Source: Amycolatopsis pittospori (lineage in GTDB: Bacteria > Actinomycetota > Actinomycetes > Mycobacteriales > Pseudonocardiaceae). From it: 64,000 nt of DNA. This document shows, piece by piece, positions 32,364 through 41,574 of this stretch. Location of the stretch: assembly GCF_013870525.1 (NCBI RefSeq), contig NZ_JACBXD010000012.1:62001-126000 (forward strand), read 5' to 3'. Position numbers and translations under genes: made by a program. The notes under the pieces were generated by a model. That model saw only the letters and a program-made list of their open reading frames with translations, was not told the origin of the DNA and ran no database searches. The first letter of the stretch is position 1; each line of letters begins with the position of its first letter.

Positions 32364-35249
32364 GTGGGGCGTGGGGAGCGTCCGTTGGGCTCGGGGGACG
32401 GCCCGCTGCTGCGCTGGGCCGCGGATCTCCGGCGATTACGGGAGAAAGCGGGCAGTCCGGGCTATCGCGAGCTCGCCCGGCGTACGCACTACTCGACCGC
32501 CGCGCTGTCCGGGGCCGCCGGCGGGCGCAAATTGCCCAGCCTGGCGGTGGCTTTGGCCTATGTCCAAGCCTGCGACGGGGACACCGCGGCTTGGGAACGG
32601 CGCTGGCGCGAGGTCGCGGCCGAGCTGGCCGAGCCCGAATCGCGGTCCGTCAAAGGCGAACAGGGCGCGCCCTATGTCGGATTGAGCGCCTTTGAGCCCC
32701 AGGACGCCGACCGCTTCTTCGGTCGCGATCAGTTGATCGAACAGATCCGCGCGCGGATCTTCGACTCCCGATTCGTCGCCGTGGTGGGCGCCTCGGGAGC
32801 GGGCAAGACGTCGTTGTTACGGGCCGGACTCCTGCCCGCGATCGCCGAACACGCGTGGCCTGTCTCGGTGATGACTCCCAAGGCGCATCCGATCGAGGAA
32901 TGCGCCCTGGCATTGAGTCCTCTCACCGAAACCACGGCTACCCAGCTCGTCGCGGATTTGTCCGGTGACGCCAGAGCGGTGCACCGGCTGGTCCGCCAGG
33001 GGCTGGCCGATCACCCGGCCGGTGTCGATCTGGTGCTGGTGGTGGATCAGTTCGAGGAGATCTTCACCCAATGCACCGACCCGGCCGAACGAGCCCGGTT
33101 CCTCGACCTGCTCGTCACCGCCACCACCACGGACGGCAGCCGGCTGCGGGTGGTGCTCGGGGTGCGCGCGGACTTCTACGGTCACTGCAGCCGGTACCCG
33201 CACCTGGTCGAGGTGCTGCAGCAGGCGCAGGTGCTGGTGGGGCCGATGACGACACCGGAGCTCCGTGAAGTGATCACCCGGCCCGCGTCACTGGCGGGTC
33301 TTTCGGTCGAAAGCGCGTTGCAAGCCACGCTCTGTGCCGAGGCAGACGGCCGGATCGGCGTGCTGCCGCTGGTCTCGCACGCCCTGCGCGAAACCTGGCA
33401 CCGCCGTCGCGGCAACGCCCTGACCCTCGCTGGATACCTCGAGACGGGCGGCATCGCCGGAGCCATCGCCCACACCGCGGAAAACACCTACACCGCCCTG
33501 AGCGAAAGCCGGCAGCAGTGGGCGCGCCACCTGTTCCTCCGGTTGGTCGCCCTCGGTGAAGGCACCGAGGACACCAAACGCCGCCTCGACCGCGGCGAAC
33601 TCGACCTCGAGCACGGCGACGCCGTCGCGGTGCTCGACCAGTTGGCTCAAGCCCGGCTGATCACCCTCGACCACGACGGCATCGAAATCGTCCACGAAGC
33701 CCTCATCCGGCACTGGCCCCGATTCACCGAATGGCTCACCCAAGATCGCGAAGGCCTGCGGACGCACCGCCAGCTCACTGACGCCACCACCGTGTGGGAA
33801 GGTCTGGACCGCGACCCCGGCGCCCTCTACCGCGGCACCCGACTGGCCATCGCCCGTGACTGGGCCGACTCCGTGCCCGACCGGCTCACCCCGCGAGAAC
33901 GCGCTTTTCTCGACGAAGGTCTCGAAGCCGAAGCCAACGAACGAGCCTCCTCCCAGCGCCGTACCCGGCGCCTGCGTCAACTCGTCGCGCTGCTCGCGGT
34001 GCTGTTCCTGCTCGCCGCGACGGCCACGGTCTACGCCGTCCACACCCGGACGGCCATCGCCGAACAACGCAACGCCGCCATCGCCAGGAACGTGGCCGTC
34101 GACGCCACCGAACTGTTCCGTACCAACCAGGAGCTGGCCGCACAGCTCGGGCTGACCGCCCATCGTCTGGCACCCACCACCGAAACCCGCGAAAGCCTGA
34201 TCAGCACCCTGGCCACGACGTTGATCAACCAGCCACACGAGGTCTACTCGGTCGACTTCAGCCCTGACGGGCGCGTTCTGGCGACCGCGAGCGGGGATCA
34301 CACCGTGCGGTTGTGGGACGTCACCGGACCTCGTGTCCCCGCCGAACTCGCCTCGATCCCCAACGCGACCAGCACGGTCTTCGGGGTCGACTTCAACCCC
34401 CGCGGTCATCTCGTGGCCACCGCCAACGGCGACAACGTCGTCCGGCTGTGGGACATCACCGATCCTCGCGAGCCCATCGAACTCGCCGCCATCCCCAACG
34501 CGAACAACGCGGTGTACGGAGTCACGTTCAGTCCCGACGGCCGCACCCTGGCCACCACCAGTTTCGCCGGCACCGTGCGGCTGTCGGATGTCACCGATCC
34601 TCGCCGCCCCACCGAACTCACCACCCTCACCGGTCACACCAGCGTGGTCTACTCCGCGGCCTTCAGTCCCGACGGACGGACCCTGACCACCGCCGGCGAG
34701 GACCAGACCGCCCGGCTCTGGAACATCACCGAACCGCGCCGCCCTGTCCAGCTCGCCTCGCTCACCGCACACACCGGGAGCGCGGTGTACGGAGTGACGG
34801 TCAGTCCCGACGGCCGCATGCTGGCCACCGCCGGCAACGACAACACCGCCCGGCTGTGGGACATCACCGATCCTCGCGAACCCGCCGAACTCGCCACCCT
34901 CACCGGCCACACGAGCGGCCTCTTCGGCGTGGACTTCAGCCCAGACGGCCGCACGCTCGCCACCAGCGGCGGCACCACCGCGCGGCTCTGGAGCATCACC
35001 GATCCACTCCATCCCCGCGAACAGACCGTTCTCACCGGTCACGTCACCGGTGTGTGGTCGGTGAGCTTCCGTCCCGACGGACGCGCCCTGGCCACCAGCG
35101 GCTGGGATCGCTCGGCCCGGATCACGCCCACCGACACGGACGAGCTCATCGCCCACGCCTGCGACCAGGTCCGCACTCGGATCACCCCCGCCGAATGGAA
35201 CCAGTACTTCCCCGGCGTCACCTACAACCCACCTTGCCCGTCCCGATGA
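32364..35249 (+). CDS. HTH-nSTAND1 NTPase-TM-WD40 protein
   Basis: 961 residues from GTG 32364 (GGAGGGG 7 nt upstream). Domains: a short helix-turn-helix-like N-terminus (about 35-65; YRELARRTHYSTAALSGAAG), an nSTAND1 ATPase (about 95-470) starting PYVGLSAFEPQDADRFFGR with P-loop VGASGAGKTSLLRAG and Walker B LVLVVDQFEEIF, a winged-helix/arm region, a single membrane segment near residues 540-560 (LVALLAVLFLLAATATVYAV), and seven WD40 repeats (about 622-922; SPDGRTLATxxxDxTxRLWD). STAND proteins are signal-triggered switches in regulation, cell death and phage defence. The membrane segment places the WD40 propeller outside and the NTPase inside. It is divergent from the RHS toxin. Confidence 0.93.
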   Translation: MGRGERPLGSGDGPLLRWAADLRRLREKAGSPGYRELARRTHYSTAALSGAAGGRKLPSLAVALAYVQACDGDTAAWERRWREVAAELAEPESRSVKGEQGAPYVGLSAFEPQDADRFFGRDQLIEQIRARIFDSRFVAVVGASGAGKTSLLRAGLLPAIAEHAWPVSVMTPKAHPIEECALALSPLTETTATQLVADLSGDARAVHRLVRQGLADHPAGVDLVLVVDQFEEIFTQCTDPAERARFLDLLVTATTTDGSRLRVVLGVRADFYGHCSRYPHLVEVLQQAQVLVGPMTTPELREVITRPASLAGLSVESALQATLCAEADGRIGVLPLVSHALRETWHRRRGNALTLAGYLETGGIAGAIAHTAENTYTALSESRQQWARHLFLRLVALGEGTEDTKRRLDRGELDLEHGDAVAVLDQLAQARLITLDHDGIEIVHEALIRHWPRFTEWLTQDREGLRTHRQLTDATTVWEGLDRDPGALYRGTRLAIARDWADSVPDRLTPRERAFLDEGLEAEANERASSQRRTRRLRQLVALLAVLFLLAATATVYAVHTRTAIAEQRNAAIARNVAVDATELFRTNQELAAQLGLTAHRLAPTTETRESLISTLATTLINQPHEVYSVDFSPDGRVLATASGDHTVRLWDVTGPRVPAELASIPNATSTVFGVDFNPRGHLVATANGDNVVRLWDITDPREPIELAAIPNANNAVYGVTFSPDGRTLATTSFAGTVRLSDVTDPRRPTELTTLTGHTSVVYSAAFSPDGRTLTTAGEDQTARLWNITEPRRPVQLASLTAHTGSAVYGVTVSPDGRMLATAGNDNTARLWDITDPREPAELATLTGHTSGLFGVDFSPDGRTLATSGGTTARLWSITDPLHPREQTVLTGHVTGVWSVSFRPDGRALATSGWDRSARITPTDTDELIAHACDQVRTRITPAEWNQYFPGVTYNPPCPSR

Positions 35250-35280
35250 CCATCGTGGGCGGGACGGTCAGGAGAGCAGC

Positions 35281-36402
35281 GTGAGCAGAAACCGCGTCCT
35301 ACCGTTGCTGGTGGTCTTCGCCGTGGCGTTGGCGATGCCCGCGACCGCGCAGGCGGCACCGGTCGCCGACCACGCCGACACCCAGGCGGTGCTCGATCGC
35401 TACCTGGCCGGCGCCGGGCCGGGCGCAGCCGTCCACGCCGGCAACCGCACCCACTCGTGGGAGGTGCGCACCGGGACCGCGGACGTCAACGCCCCGCGGC
35501 CTCTCACTTCCGATGACCAGTTCCGTATCGGCAGTCAGACCAAGACGTTCACGGCAGTCGTCGTGCTGCAACTGGTCGACGAGGGCAAGGTCGACCTGGA
35601 CGCGCCGATCGAGCGATATCTGCCCGGGGTGGTGGACGGAAACGGCTACGACGGCACCAAGATCTCCGTGCGCCAGATCCTGCAGCACACCAGCGGCATC
35701 TCCAACGACCTCGGCAAGCCCCAGGCCGATCCGGACGGCACCTATCGCCTGCGGGAGACGATCCGAGCGGGCCTGGCCAACCCGCCGCAGTTCCCGCCGG
35801 GTACGGGCTGGGGCTATTCCAGCGTCAACTTCCTGGTGGCGGGCCTGTTGATCGAGCAGATCACCGGCGTGTCGGCAGGCGACGCGATCACCACCCGGGT
35901 CATCGGACCGCTCGGCCTGACTCGGACCACCTATCCCCGTCCTGGTGACCGGCAGCTCGCCACGCCCTATCTGCCCGGCTACGTCGGCGGCCGGTCGGGC
36001 CCGTTCTTCTTCTGGTTCGACCGGACCTTCGCCTGGGAACTGTCCCAATGGGCCACGGCGGGAGCCATCGCCTCGACCGAGCGGGACATGGCCGCGTTCA
36101 TGCGGGCGCTCGTCGACGGCGAGCTCGTCTCGCCGACGACCCTGGCCCAGCTGCGGGCGACGGTCCCCATTCCCGGTGCGCCTGCTGGAATGGCTTACGG
36201 CCTCGGGTTGATCCGGCTCGACCTTTCCTGTGGCGCGCAAGCGTGGGGCCACGTCGGCGATACCGCCACCGGTCACTCGTCCGCGACCTTCGCCACCGAC
36301 GATGGCCGGCACGCGGCACTGGTGACCAACGCCTTCGTCCAAGCCGAAGGCACGACGACCCGCATCCAGGTGATCGACTCCGCGCTTTGCGGCACCCCTT
36401 GA
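35281..36402 (+). CDS. Secreted serine hydrolase, class C beta-lactamase/DD-peptidase fold
   Basis: 373 residues from GTG 35281 with AGGAG upstream. A Sec signal peptide ends near AQAAPVADH. The active-site set is S85-x-x-K88 (GSQTKTFTAV), a Tyr-containing second motif in WGYSSVNF, and HVGD in place of KTG near residue 325. This is the R61 D-Ala-D-Ala carboxypeptidase/esterase family. It starts 31 bp after the STAND gene stop in the same direction and is likely co-transcribed with it. Exact substrate (cell wall, ester or beta-lactam) cannot be told. Confidence 0.9.
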   Translation: MSRNRVLPLLVVFAVALAMPATAQAAPVADHADTQAVLDRYLAGAGPGAAVHAGNRTHSWEVRTGTADVNAPRPLTSDDQFRIGSQTKTFTAVVVLQLVDEGKVDLDAPIERYLPGVVDGNGYDGTKISVRQILQHTSGISNDLGKPQADPDGTYRLRETIRAGLANPPQFPPGTGWGYSSVNFLVAGLLIEQITGVSAGDAITTRVIGPLGLTRTTYPRPGDRQLATPYLPGYVGGRSGPFFFWFDRTFAWELSQWATAGAIASTERDMAAFMRALVDGELVSPTTLAQLRATVPIPGAPAGMAYGLGLIRLDLSCGAQAWGHVGDTATGHSSATFATDDGRHAALVTNAFVQAEGTTTRIQVIDSALCGTP

Positions 36403-36584
36403 AAGGGCTCGCGAGACTCCTCGCAGTCGAGCCGCGCAAGGACGTGCGCGCCGATCCCGGTCGTCGTCGATCACGGGACGAGTCCGTGACACCACATTCG
36501 GTCTTGCTAGTTCTGCTATGTGGAAGTTAACCTCCGCAGACTGAAATTGCCCGGCATCGCTCGCTTCTACCGAGAGGTGGATCC

Positions 36585-38108
36585 ATGGTGAAGAGGACGC
36601 AGGCCGAGGAGGGCGCGGCCGGCAGGCCCGAGGATGAACGGCTGGGGATCGGCAAGAACCTCACCTACGGCGTCCAGCACGTCCTGACGATGTACGGTGG
36701 GATCATCGCGCCGCCCTTGATCATCGGTGGTGCCGCGGGCGTATCGCCCGCGGAAATCGGGCTGCTCGTCGCATCGTGCCTGTTCATCGGCGGGCTGGCG
36801 ACGATCCTCCAGTCGTACGGCGTGCCCTTCTTCGGCTCCCGGCTGCCGCTGGTCCAGGGCACCTCCTTCGCCGGCGTGGCGACGATGACGGCGATCGTGG
36901 CCGATGGCGGACTGCCCGCGGTGTTCGGCTCGGTGATCGCCTCGTCGGTGCTCGGCCTGCTCATCACGCCGGTGTTCTCGCGGCTGGTGAAGTACTTCCC
37001 GCCGGTCGTCACCGGGACGGTCATCACCGTGATCGGGCTCAGCCTGATGCCGGTCGCGGCACAGTGGGCGATGGGCAACAACACCAAGGCGGCGGACTTC
37101 GGCTCGGTCTCCAACATCGGGCTGGCCGCGCTGACCCTGACGATCGTGCTGGTGCTCAGCAAAGTGGCCGTCCCGGCGATCTCGCGGCTCTCGATCCTCC
37201 TGTCGATCGTGGTGGGCACCGCGCTGGCCGCCGTACTCGGCAAGGCCGACTTCTCCAAGGTCTGGGACGGCCCGATCTTCGCGGTACCGACCCCGTTCGG
37301 TTTCGGGATGCCGACCTTCGACGTCGCCGCGATCGTGTCGATGTTCATCGTCGTGCTGGTGACCCTGACCGAGACCACGGCAGACATCCTCGCGGTGGGA
37401 GAGATCGTCGGAACGAAGGTGAGCAAACGCCGGATCGGCGACGGACTGCGCGCCGACATGGCGTCCTCGGCGATCGCGCCGATCTTCAACGGGTTCACCC
37501 AGAGCGCGTTCGCCCAGAACGTCGGTCTCGTCGCGATCACCGGGGTCAGGAGCAGGTTCGTGGTGACCGCCGGCGGGGTGGTCCTGCTGATCCTCGGCAT
37601 GCTCCCGGTGCTCGGCCGGGTGGTCACCGCGATCCCCTACCCGGTCCTGGGCGGTGCCGGCCTCGTACTGTTCGGCACGGTCGCGGCGTCCGGCATCAAG
37701 ACCCTGTCCAAAGTGGACTACAACGGGAACCTGAACCTGGTCATCGTCGCGGCCTCCGTCGGGCTGGGCATGATCCCGATCGCGGCGCCGGACTTCTACC
37801 ACCACTTCCCGGCGTGGGTCGGCACGATCTTCCACTCGGGAATCAGCTCGGCCGCGCTCATGGCCGTCGTGCTGAACCTCGTGTTCAACCATCTGAAGCC
37901 GGGCAAGGCGGGCACCGACCCGTCGGTGTTCGCGACGGCGACCCGGGTGATCGACTACTCCGACCTCAAAGCCTTCTCCCAGTTGGAGAACGGAGACAAG
38001 ATCGTCGACGGCAAGATCGTCGACGCCGAAGGCAACCCCGTCCCGGTGCGGGACGCGGACGGCAAACCGGTGCAGTACCGGATCGGCGCCGAACCGGAAG
38101 GGCACTGA
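36585..38108 (+). CDS. Xanthine/uracil permease, NCS2 family
   Basis: 507 residues with about 14 hydrophobic segments. LTYGVQHVLTMYGGIIAPPL, the substrate helix PLVQGTSFAGV (conserved Gln) and TQSAFAQNVGLVAITGV (the F-x-QNxG motif) define nucleobase-cation symporters of the NCS2 family. A proton-driven uptake of xanthine, uric acid or uracil is expected; the acidic residue in TLTETTADILAVGE fits purine carriers. An unusual hydrophilic C-terminal tail of about 60 residues follows the last helix. The gene is monocistronic, with a 182-bp upstream region containing TTCTGCTATGTGGAA, a weak palindrome that could be an operator. Confidence 0.93.
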   Translation: MVKRTQAEEGAAGRPEDERLGIGKNLTYGVQHVLTMYGGIIAPPLIIGGAAGVSPAEIGLLVASCLFIGGLATILQSYGVPFFGSRLPLVQGTSFAGVATMTAIVADGGLPAVFGSVIASSVLGLLITPVFSRLVKYFPPVVTGTVITVIGLSLMPVAAQWAMGNNTKAADFGSVSNIGLAALTLTIVLVLSKVAVPAISRLSILLSIVVGTALAAVLGKADFSKVWDGPIFAVPTPFGFGMPTFDVAAIVSMFIVVLVTLTETTADILAVGEIVGTKVSKRRIGDGLRADMASSAIAPIFNGFTQSAFAQNVGLVAITGVRSRFVVTAGGVVLLILGMLPVLGRVVTAIPYPVLGGAGLVLFGTVAASGIKTLSKVDYNGNLNLVIVAASVGLGMIPIAAPDFYHHFPAWVGTIFHSGISSAALMAVVLNLVFNHLKPGKAGTDPSVFATATRVIDYSDLKAFSQLENGDKIVDGKIVDAEGNPVPVRDADGKPVQYRIGAEPEGH

Positions 38109-38168
38109 CGCGGCAAGGCGAGCTGTCCGCCGTCGGTGAACACCGGCCACGAAGGGCCCGGCGATCAT

Positions 38169-38174
38169 TAGTGT
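38169..38174 (+). promoter_or_regulatory. -10 box of a leaderless promoter (DLH-like gene)
   Basis: TAGTGT ends 7 nt before ATG 38182 and no Shine-Dalgarno sequence is present, as in the other leaderless candidates of this window. Confidence 0.45.
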
Positions 38175-38181
38175 CCTGCTC

Positions 38182-38907
38182 ATGTCGACGGTTACCACGC
38201 GCACGGTCGAATACCCGGCCGACGGCCTGACGATGATCGGCCACCTCGCGCTCCCGGCCGGTACCGACCGCAGGCCGGCGGTCTTGGTCGGGCCGGAGGG
38301 GACGGGGCTGAACGATTTCCAGCGACGCCGGGCCGACGCCCTTGCCGAGCTGGGATACGTGGCGCTGGCCTTCGACTTCAACGGCGGGCGCTGGTTCACC
38401 GACCCCCAGGAGATGCTGGCGTACGTGATGCCCCTGCTCGCCGACCCCGGCCGGATGCGGGAGATCGGCCACGCGGCCCTCGACGTGGTGCGCGCCGAGC
38501 CGCGGGCCGATCCCGACCGTATCGCCGCCGTCGGCTACGGCACCGGGGGCGCGATCGCGTTGGAACTCGGACGCGACGGTGTCGACCTGCGCGCGATCGG
38601 AACGGTCAACGGACTGACCACGGGACGGCCGGGTGAGGCGGCGCGCATCCGCTGCCCGGTGTGGGCGGGAGTGGGTTCGGAAGACCCGATCATGCCCCCT
38701 GCCCAACGGGAAGCGTTCACCGCGGAGATGCAGGCCGCCGGTGTCGACTGGCGCCTCACGGTCTACGGCGGCGCCCTGCACGCCTTCCACCACCCCCCGG
38801 TCGATCAAGCCGTGCTCCCCGGCGTCGGCTACCACCCACTGCACGCGCAGCGGGCCTGGCGCGACGTCGTCGACCTCCTCACCGAATGCCTGCCCCTAAC
38901 GGAGTGA
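38182..38907 (+). CDS. Dienelactone hydrolase family protein lacking the nucleophile
   Basis: 241 residues with an alpha/beta-hydrolase fold of the dienelactone hydrolase family. The nucleophile elbow, normally GYCFGG or GxSxG, reads AVGYGTGGAIAL, so residue 120 is Gly where Cys or Ser is expected. The acid (GSEDPIMPP) and histidine (GGALHAFHHP) of the triad are present. Either the protein is catalytically inactive, uses Thr121 or works by another mechanism. Coding quality is good and there is no frameshift, so it is not a pseudogene. It lies 73 bp after the permease gene. Confidence 0.85.
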   Translation: MSTVTTRTVEYPADGLTMIGHLALPAGTDRRPAVLVGPEGTGLNDFQRRRADALAELGYVALAFDFNGGRWFTDPQEMLAYVMPLLADPGRMREIGHAALDVVRAEPRADPDRIAAVGYGTGGAIALELGRDGVDLRAIGTVNGLTTGRPGEAARIRCPVWAGVGSEDPIMPPAQREAFTAEMQAAGVDWRLTVYGGALHAFHHPPVDQAVLPGVGYHPLHAQRAWRDVVDLLTECLPLTE

Positions 38908-38937
38908 GCCGACATGGCGGAAGGCCGGGCCCTCCCC

Positions 38938-39504
38938 TTACTTCGTGACCTCGTGACGCAGCAGCGTCAGACCGTTGTCGAACAAGGTCGCCTCGATCGC
39001 CTTCAGATCCTGGCGATCCGCGAAAACGCGCGTTCCCTTGCCCCGCGTCACCGGGCAGACCAGCTGCCTGACCTCGTCGACAAGGCCGTCGGCCAGTAGC
39101 GAGTGCATGAGCGTCAGACTCCCCCACAACCAGATGTCCTTGCCGCTCTGCTCCTTGAGTTCGCGGATCGTGGCGGCCGGGTCGCGTGTCACGGTCGCGG
39201 CGGGGAAGTCGCCCCAGGGGGCGTCGTCCAGCTTCGACGAGGCGACGAACTTGGTGAGACTGTTGAGCTTCTTGCCGTATTCGCCCTGATCCTCGGCATG
39301 CGGCCAGTAGTCCTTGGACTGGGCGTAGGTGTTCGCGCCGAGGATCATCGTGTCGACCGAGTCGATGAACCCCATCACGCTCGCCTTGAACGCGGGATCG
39401 CTCTTCTCGGAAAAGGGTTCCACCGACACGAAGCCGAGCCCGCCGTCCTCCTCCGCGGCGATGTTGTCGACGGTGACCCACTGCTGGACTACGAGCCTTC
39501 GCAT
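38938..39504 (-). CDS. RibD C-terminal/dihydrofolate-reductase-like protein
   Basis: 188 residues from ATG 39502-39504, with AGGAGG 6 nt upstream. The fold is that of the RibD C-terminal domain: RRLVVQQWVTVDNIAAEEDG, ILGANTYAQSKDYW, and GKDIWLWGSLTLMHSLLADGLVDE, the NADPH-binding block. Such stand-alone proteins are common in actinobacteria and probably act as NADPH-dependent reductases of unknown substrate. It converges with the DLH-like gene and is divergent from the carboxylesterase. Confidence 0.88.
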   Translation of the reverse strand: MRRLVVQQWVTVDNIAAEEDGGLGFVSVEPFSEKSDPAFKASVMGFIDSVDTMILGANTYAQSKDYWPHAEDQGEYGKKLNSLTKFVASSKLDDAPWGDFPAATVTRDPAATIRELKEQSGKDIWLWGSLTLMHSLLADGLVDEVRQLVCPVTRGKGTRVFADRQDLKAIEATLFDNGLTLLRHEVTK

Positions 39505-39713
39505 GACTGTCCTCCTGGTATCCGCGCGGCATCTTCTTTTGAGAGCCTGGCGCTGCACTGCTGTCATCGTGGCCTGCCGCTCTCATGACGTCCAATGCCA
39601 AGATTCTGCCGCTCCTATAAGTGATCTCGATGTATGCAGTCGGCCTGGCCGGTAAATGGCTGGCCCTCGACCCGGTGCGACGCGGATGATCGCGGTACCG
39701 AGAGGGAGTCGCG

Positions 39714-41219
39714 ATGACCGTTGCCGAGTCCGAAGCCGGAAAACTGCGCGGCCGAAGCGAGGCGGGTGTGGCGGTCTTCCGTGGCATCCCGTTCGCTGAG
39801 CCGCCGGTCGGCGCTCTGCGGTTCGCCGCACCGCGGCCGGTACGGGGTTGGGACGGGGTGCGGGAAGCCGTTTCCTACGGCCCGCCGCCCCCGCAGGCGG
39901 GCGCGTTCGGCATGGACGCGCTGGCGCGAGACTCCGTCGGCGACGACTGGCTGACGCTCAACGTCTGGTCACCGGAACCCGGCCCGGGCGCGAATCTGCC
40001 GGTCATGGTGTGGATCCAGGGCGGCGCCTACGCGATCGGCATGGCAGGCCTCCCCGAGTACGACGGTGGCAGGCTCGCGCGGGACGGCGTCGTGGTGGTG
40101 ACGCTCAACTACCGGGTGGGGATCGAGGGTTTCGCGCGGGTCGAGGGCGCGCCCGCCAATCGCGGCCTCCTCGACCAGGTCGCGGCGCTGGAATGGGTGC
40201 GTGACCACATCCGGGCCTTCGGCGGCGACCCCGGCCGGGTCACGGTCTTCGGCCAGTCGGCAGGCGGAGGATCGGTCGCCGCACTGCTCGCGATGCCACG
40301 TGCGGCCGGGCTCTTCCATCGGGCCGTCGCGCAGAGCGTGCCGGGGACGTTCTTCACCGACGCGCTCGCCGCCGACATCGCCGCGGCCTGCGCCGACGAA
40401 CTCGGGCTGCGTCCCACCGTCGCCGATCTGTCCACAGTGGATCCGGCCCTGCTGTCCGCCGCCGGTGACGCGGTCACCGGCGAAATCGGCCGTTGGACGG
40501 AAAGGTGGGGCCAGGCGGCGCATCGAACGATCCCGTTCGCGCCGGTCGTCGACGGGGACGTCCTGCCCGTCACCCCGTGGCAGGCCTTGGCCGACGGCGC
40601 GGGCAAGGACATCGAACTCCTCGCCGGCCACACCCGCGACGAACAGCGGCTGTTCACCGCTCTCGACGGCACACTCGGTCAGGTGACACCGGAGCAAGCG
40701 GCGACCGCGCTGGAGATCTTCGCCCCCGGCCCGGACGGCCCACTCCGGTACCGCGACGGGTTTCCGGCCGCCGGACCGGACGAGCTGTACGAACTGGTCA
40801 ACTCCGACTGGCTGTTCCGGATGCCGACACTCCACCTCGCCGAGGCGCAGCTCATGGCGGGTGGCCGCGTCCATTTCTCCGAGCTGACCTGGCCCGCACC
40901 GGGTATGGGCGGCGCGTTCGGCGCCTGCCACGGTCTCGACGTGCCACTCGTGTTCGGCAACCTGGCCGAGGGCCTGCCCGCGACGCTGATCGGCGAGAGC
41001 CCCGCGGCCGAGGCGACGGCGCTGTCCGCCCAGATGCGAGCCGCGTGGACGGCGTTCGCCACCCACGGAGATCCCGGCTGGCCCCCTTACGACATCGAAC
41101 AACGCCTCACCCGGCTCTTCGACATCCGACCGGAGGTCACGCCGTACCCGGAAGAGGCCTCCCGGCGGATCTGGCGCGACCACACCTTTTCCGCGCTGCC
41201 GTTGCTCGGCGGCAGCTGA
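39714..41219 (+). CDS. Type B carboxylesterase/lipase
   Basis: 501 residues, AGGGAG upstream. Hallmarks of type B carboxylesterases: FRGIPFAEPPVGALRF at the N-terminus, oxyanion-hole IQGGAYAIGM, the nucleophile elbow FGQSAGGGSVAAL (Ser about residue 184) and the catalytic His in GACHGLDVPLVF. It hydrolyses carboxylic esters; related actinobacterial enzymes open lactones or remove protecting esters. No signal peptide, so it is intracellular. It stands alone with a 209-bp upstream region containing TATAAG as a possible -10 element. Confidence 0.92.
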   Translation: MTVAESEAGKLRGRSEAGVAVFRGIPFAEPPVGALRFAAPRPVRGWDGVREAVSYGPPPPQAGAFGMDALARDSVGDDWLTLNVWSPEPGPGANLPVMVWIQGGAYAIGMAGLPEYDGGRLARDGVVVVTLNYRVGIEGFARVEGAPANRGLLDQVAALEWVRDHIRAFGGDPGRVTVFGQSAGGGSVAALLAMPRAAGLFHRAVAQSVPGTFFTDALAADIAAACADELGLRPTVADLSTVDPALLSAAGDAVTGEIGRWTERWGQAAHRTIPFAPVVDGDVLPVTPWQALADGAGKDIELLAGHTRDEQRLFTALDGTLGQVTPEQAATALEIFAPGPDGPLRYRDGFPAAGPDELYELVNSDWLFRMPTLHLAEAQLMAGGRVHFSELTWPAPGMGGAFGACHGLDVPLVFGNLAEGLPATLIGESPAAEATALSAQMRAAWTAFATHGDPGWPPYDIEQRLTRLFDIRPEVTPYPEEASRRIWRDHTFSALPLLGGS

Positions 41220-41274
41220 CTTGTCGCGGTAAATACCCTCAGAGATCCTGGATCCGAGGTGCTTTGCTGCCCGG

Positions 41275-41514
41275 GTGTTGAAGAAACTAGCAGCGACCGC
41301 GGCCGTCGCCGCCGTGTCGCTCTCCCTGGCCACTCCCGCGTCTGCCTCGACGAGGTACTACCAGCAGACGGTCACCGGACCCACCCGGTCGCAATGCGAG
41401 ACGGCCGGCTCACAACTCGCCCAGCAGAAGAGGGCCGAGGGCTACTTGGTCACCTGGATCGGCTGCGGCTACCGGAACTTCCAGTACGAGGGTGTCGTGG
41501 GCTGGTCGGACTGA
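41275..41514 (+). CDS. Small secreted protein of unknown function
   Basis: 79 residues from GTG 41275. A signal peptide (LKKLAATAAVAAVSLSLATPASA) is cut near residue 25, leaving a 54-residue mature protein with two cysteines (SQCETAG and WIGCGYR) that may form a disulfide, and a Trp/Tyr-rich tail. Similar small secreted proteins of actinomycetes are of unknown role. A strong hairpin follows 6 bp after its stop. Confidence 0.7.
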   Translation: MLKKLAATAAVAAVSLSLATPASASTRYYQQTVTGPTRSQCETAGSQLAQQKRAEGYLVTWIGCGYRNFQYEGVVGWSD

Positions 41515-41519
41515 CCGTC

Positions 41520-41570
41520 CACGGAGGAGGCCCGGGTCGGTTCGCGAACCGACCCGGGCCTTCCTCCGTG
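41520..41570. terminator. Bidirectional terminator
   Basis: Arms at 41520-41542 and 41547-41570, containing GGCCCGGGTCGGTT, pair with one mismatch around a CGCG loop. It separates the small secreted protein from the convergent aldehyde-oxidoreductase operon. Confidence 0.85.
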
Positions 41571-41574
41571 CGCG

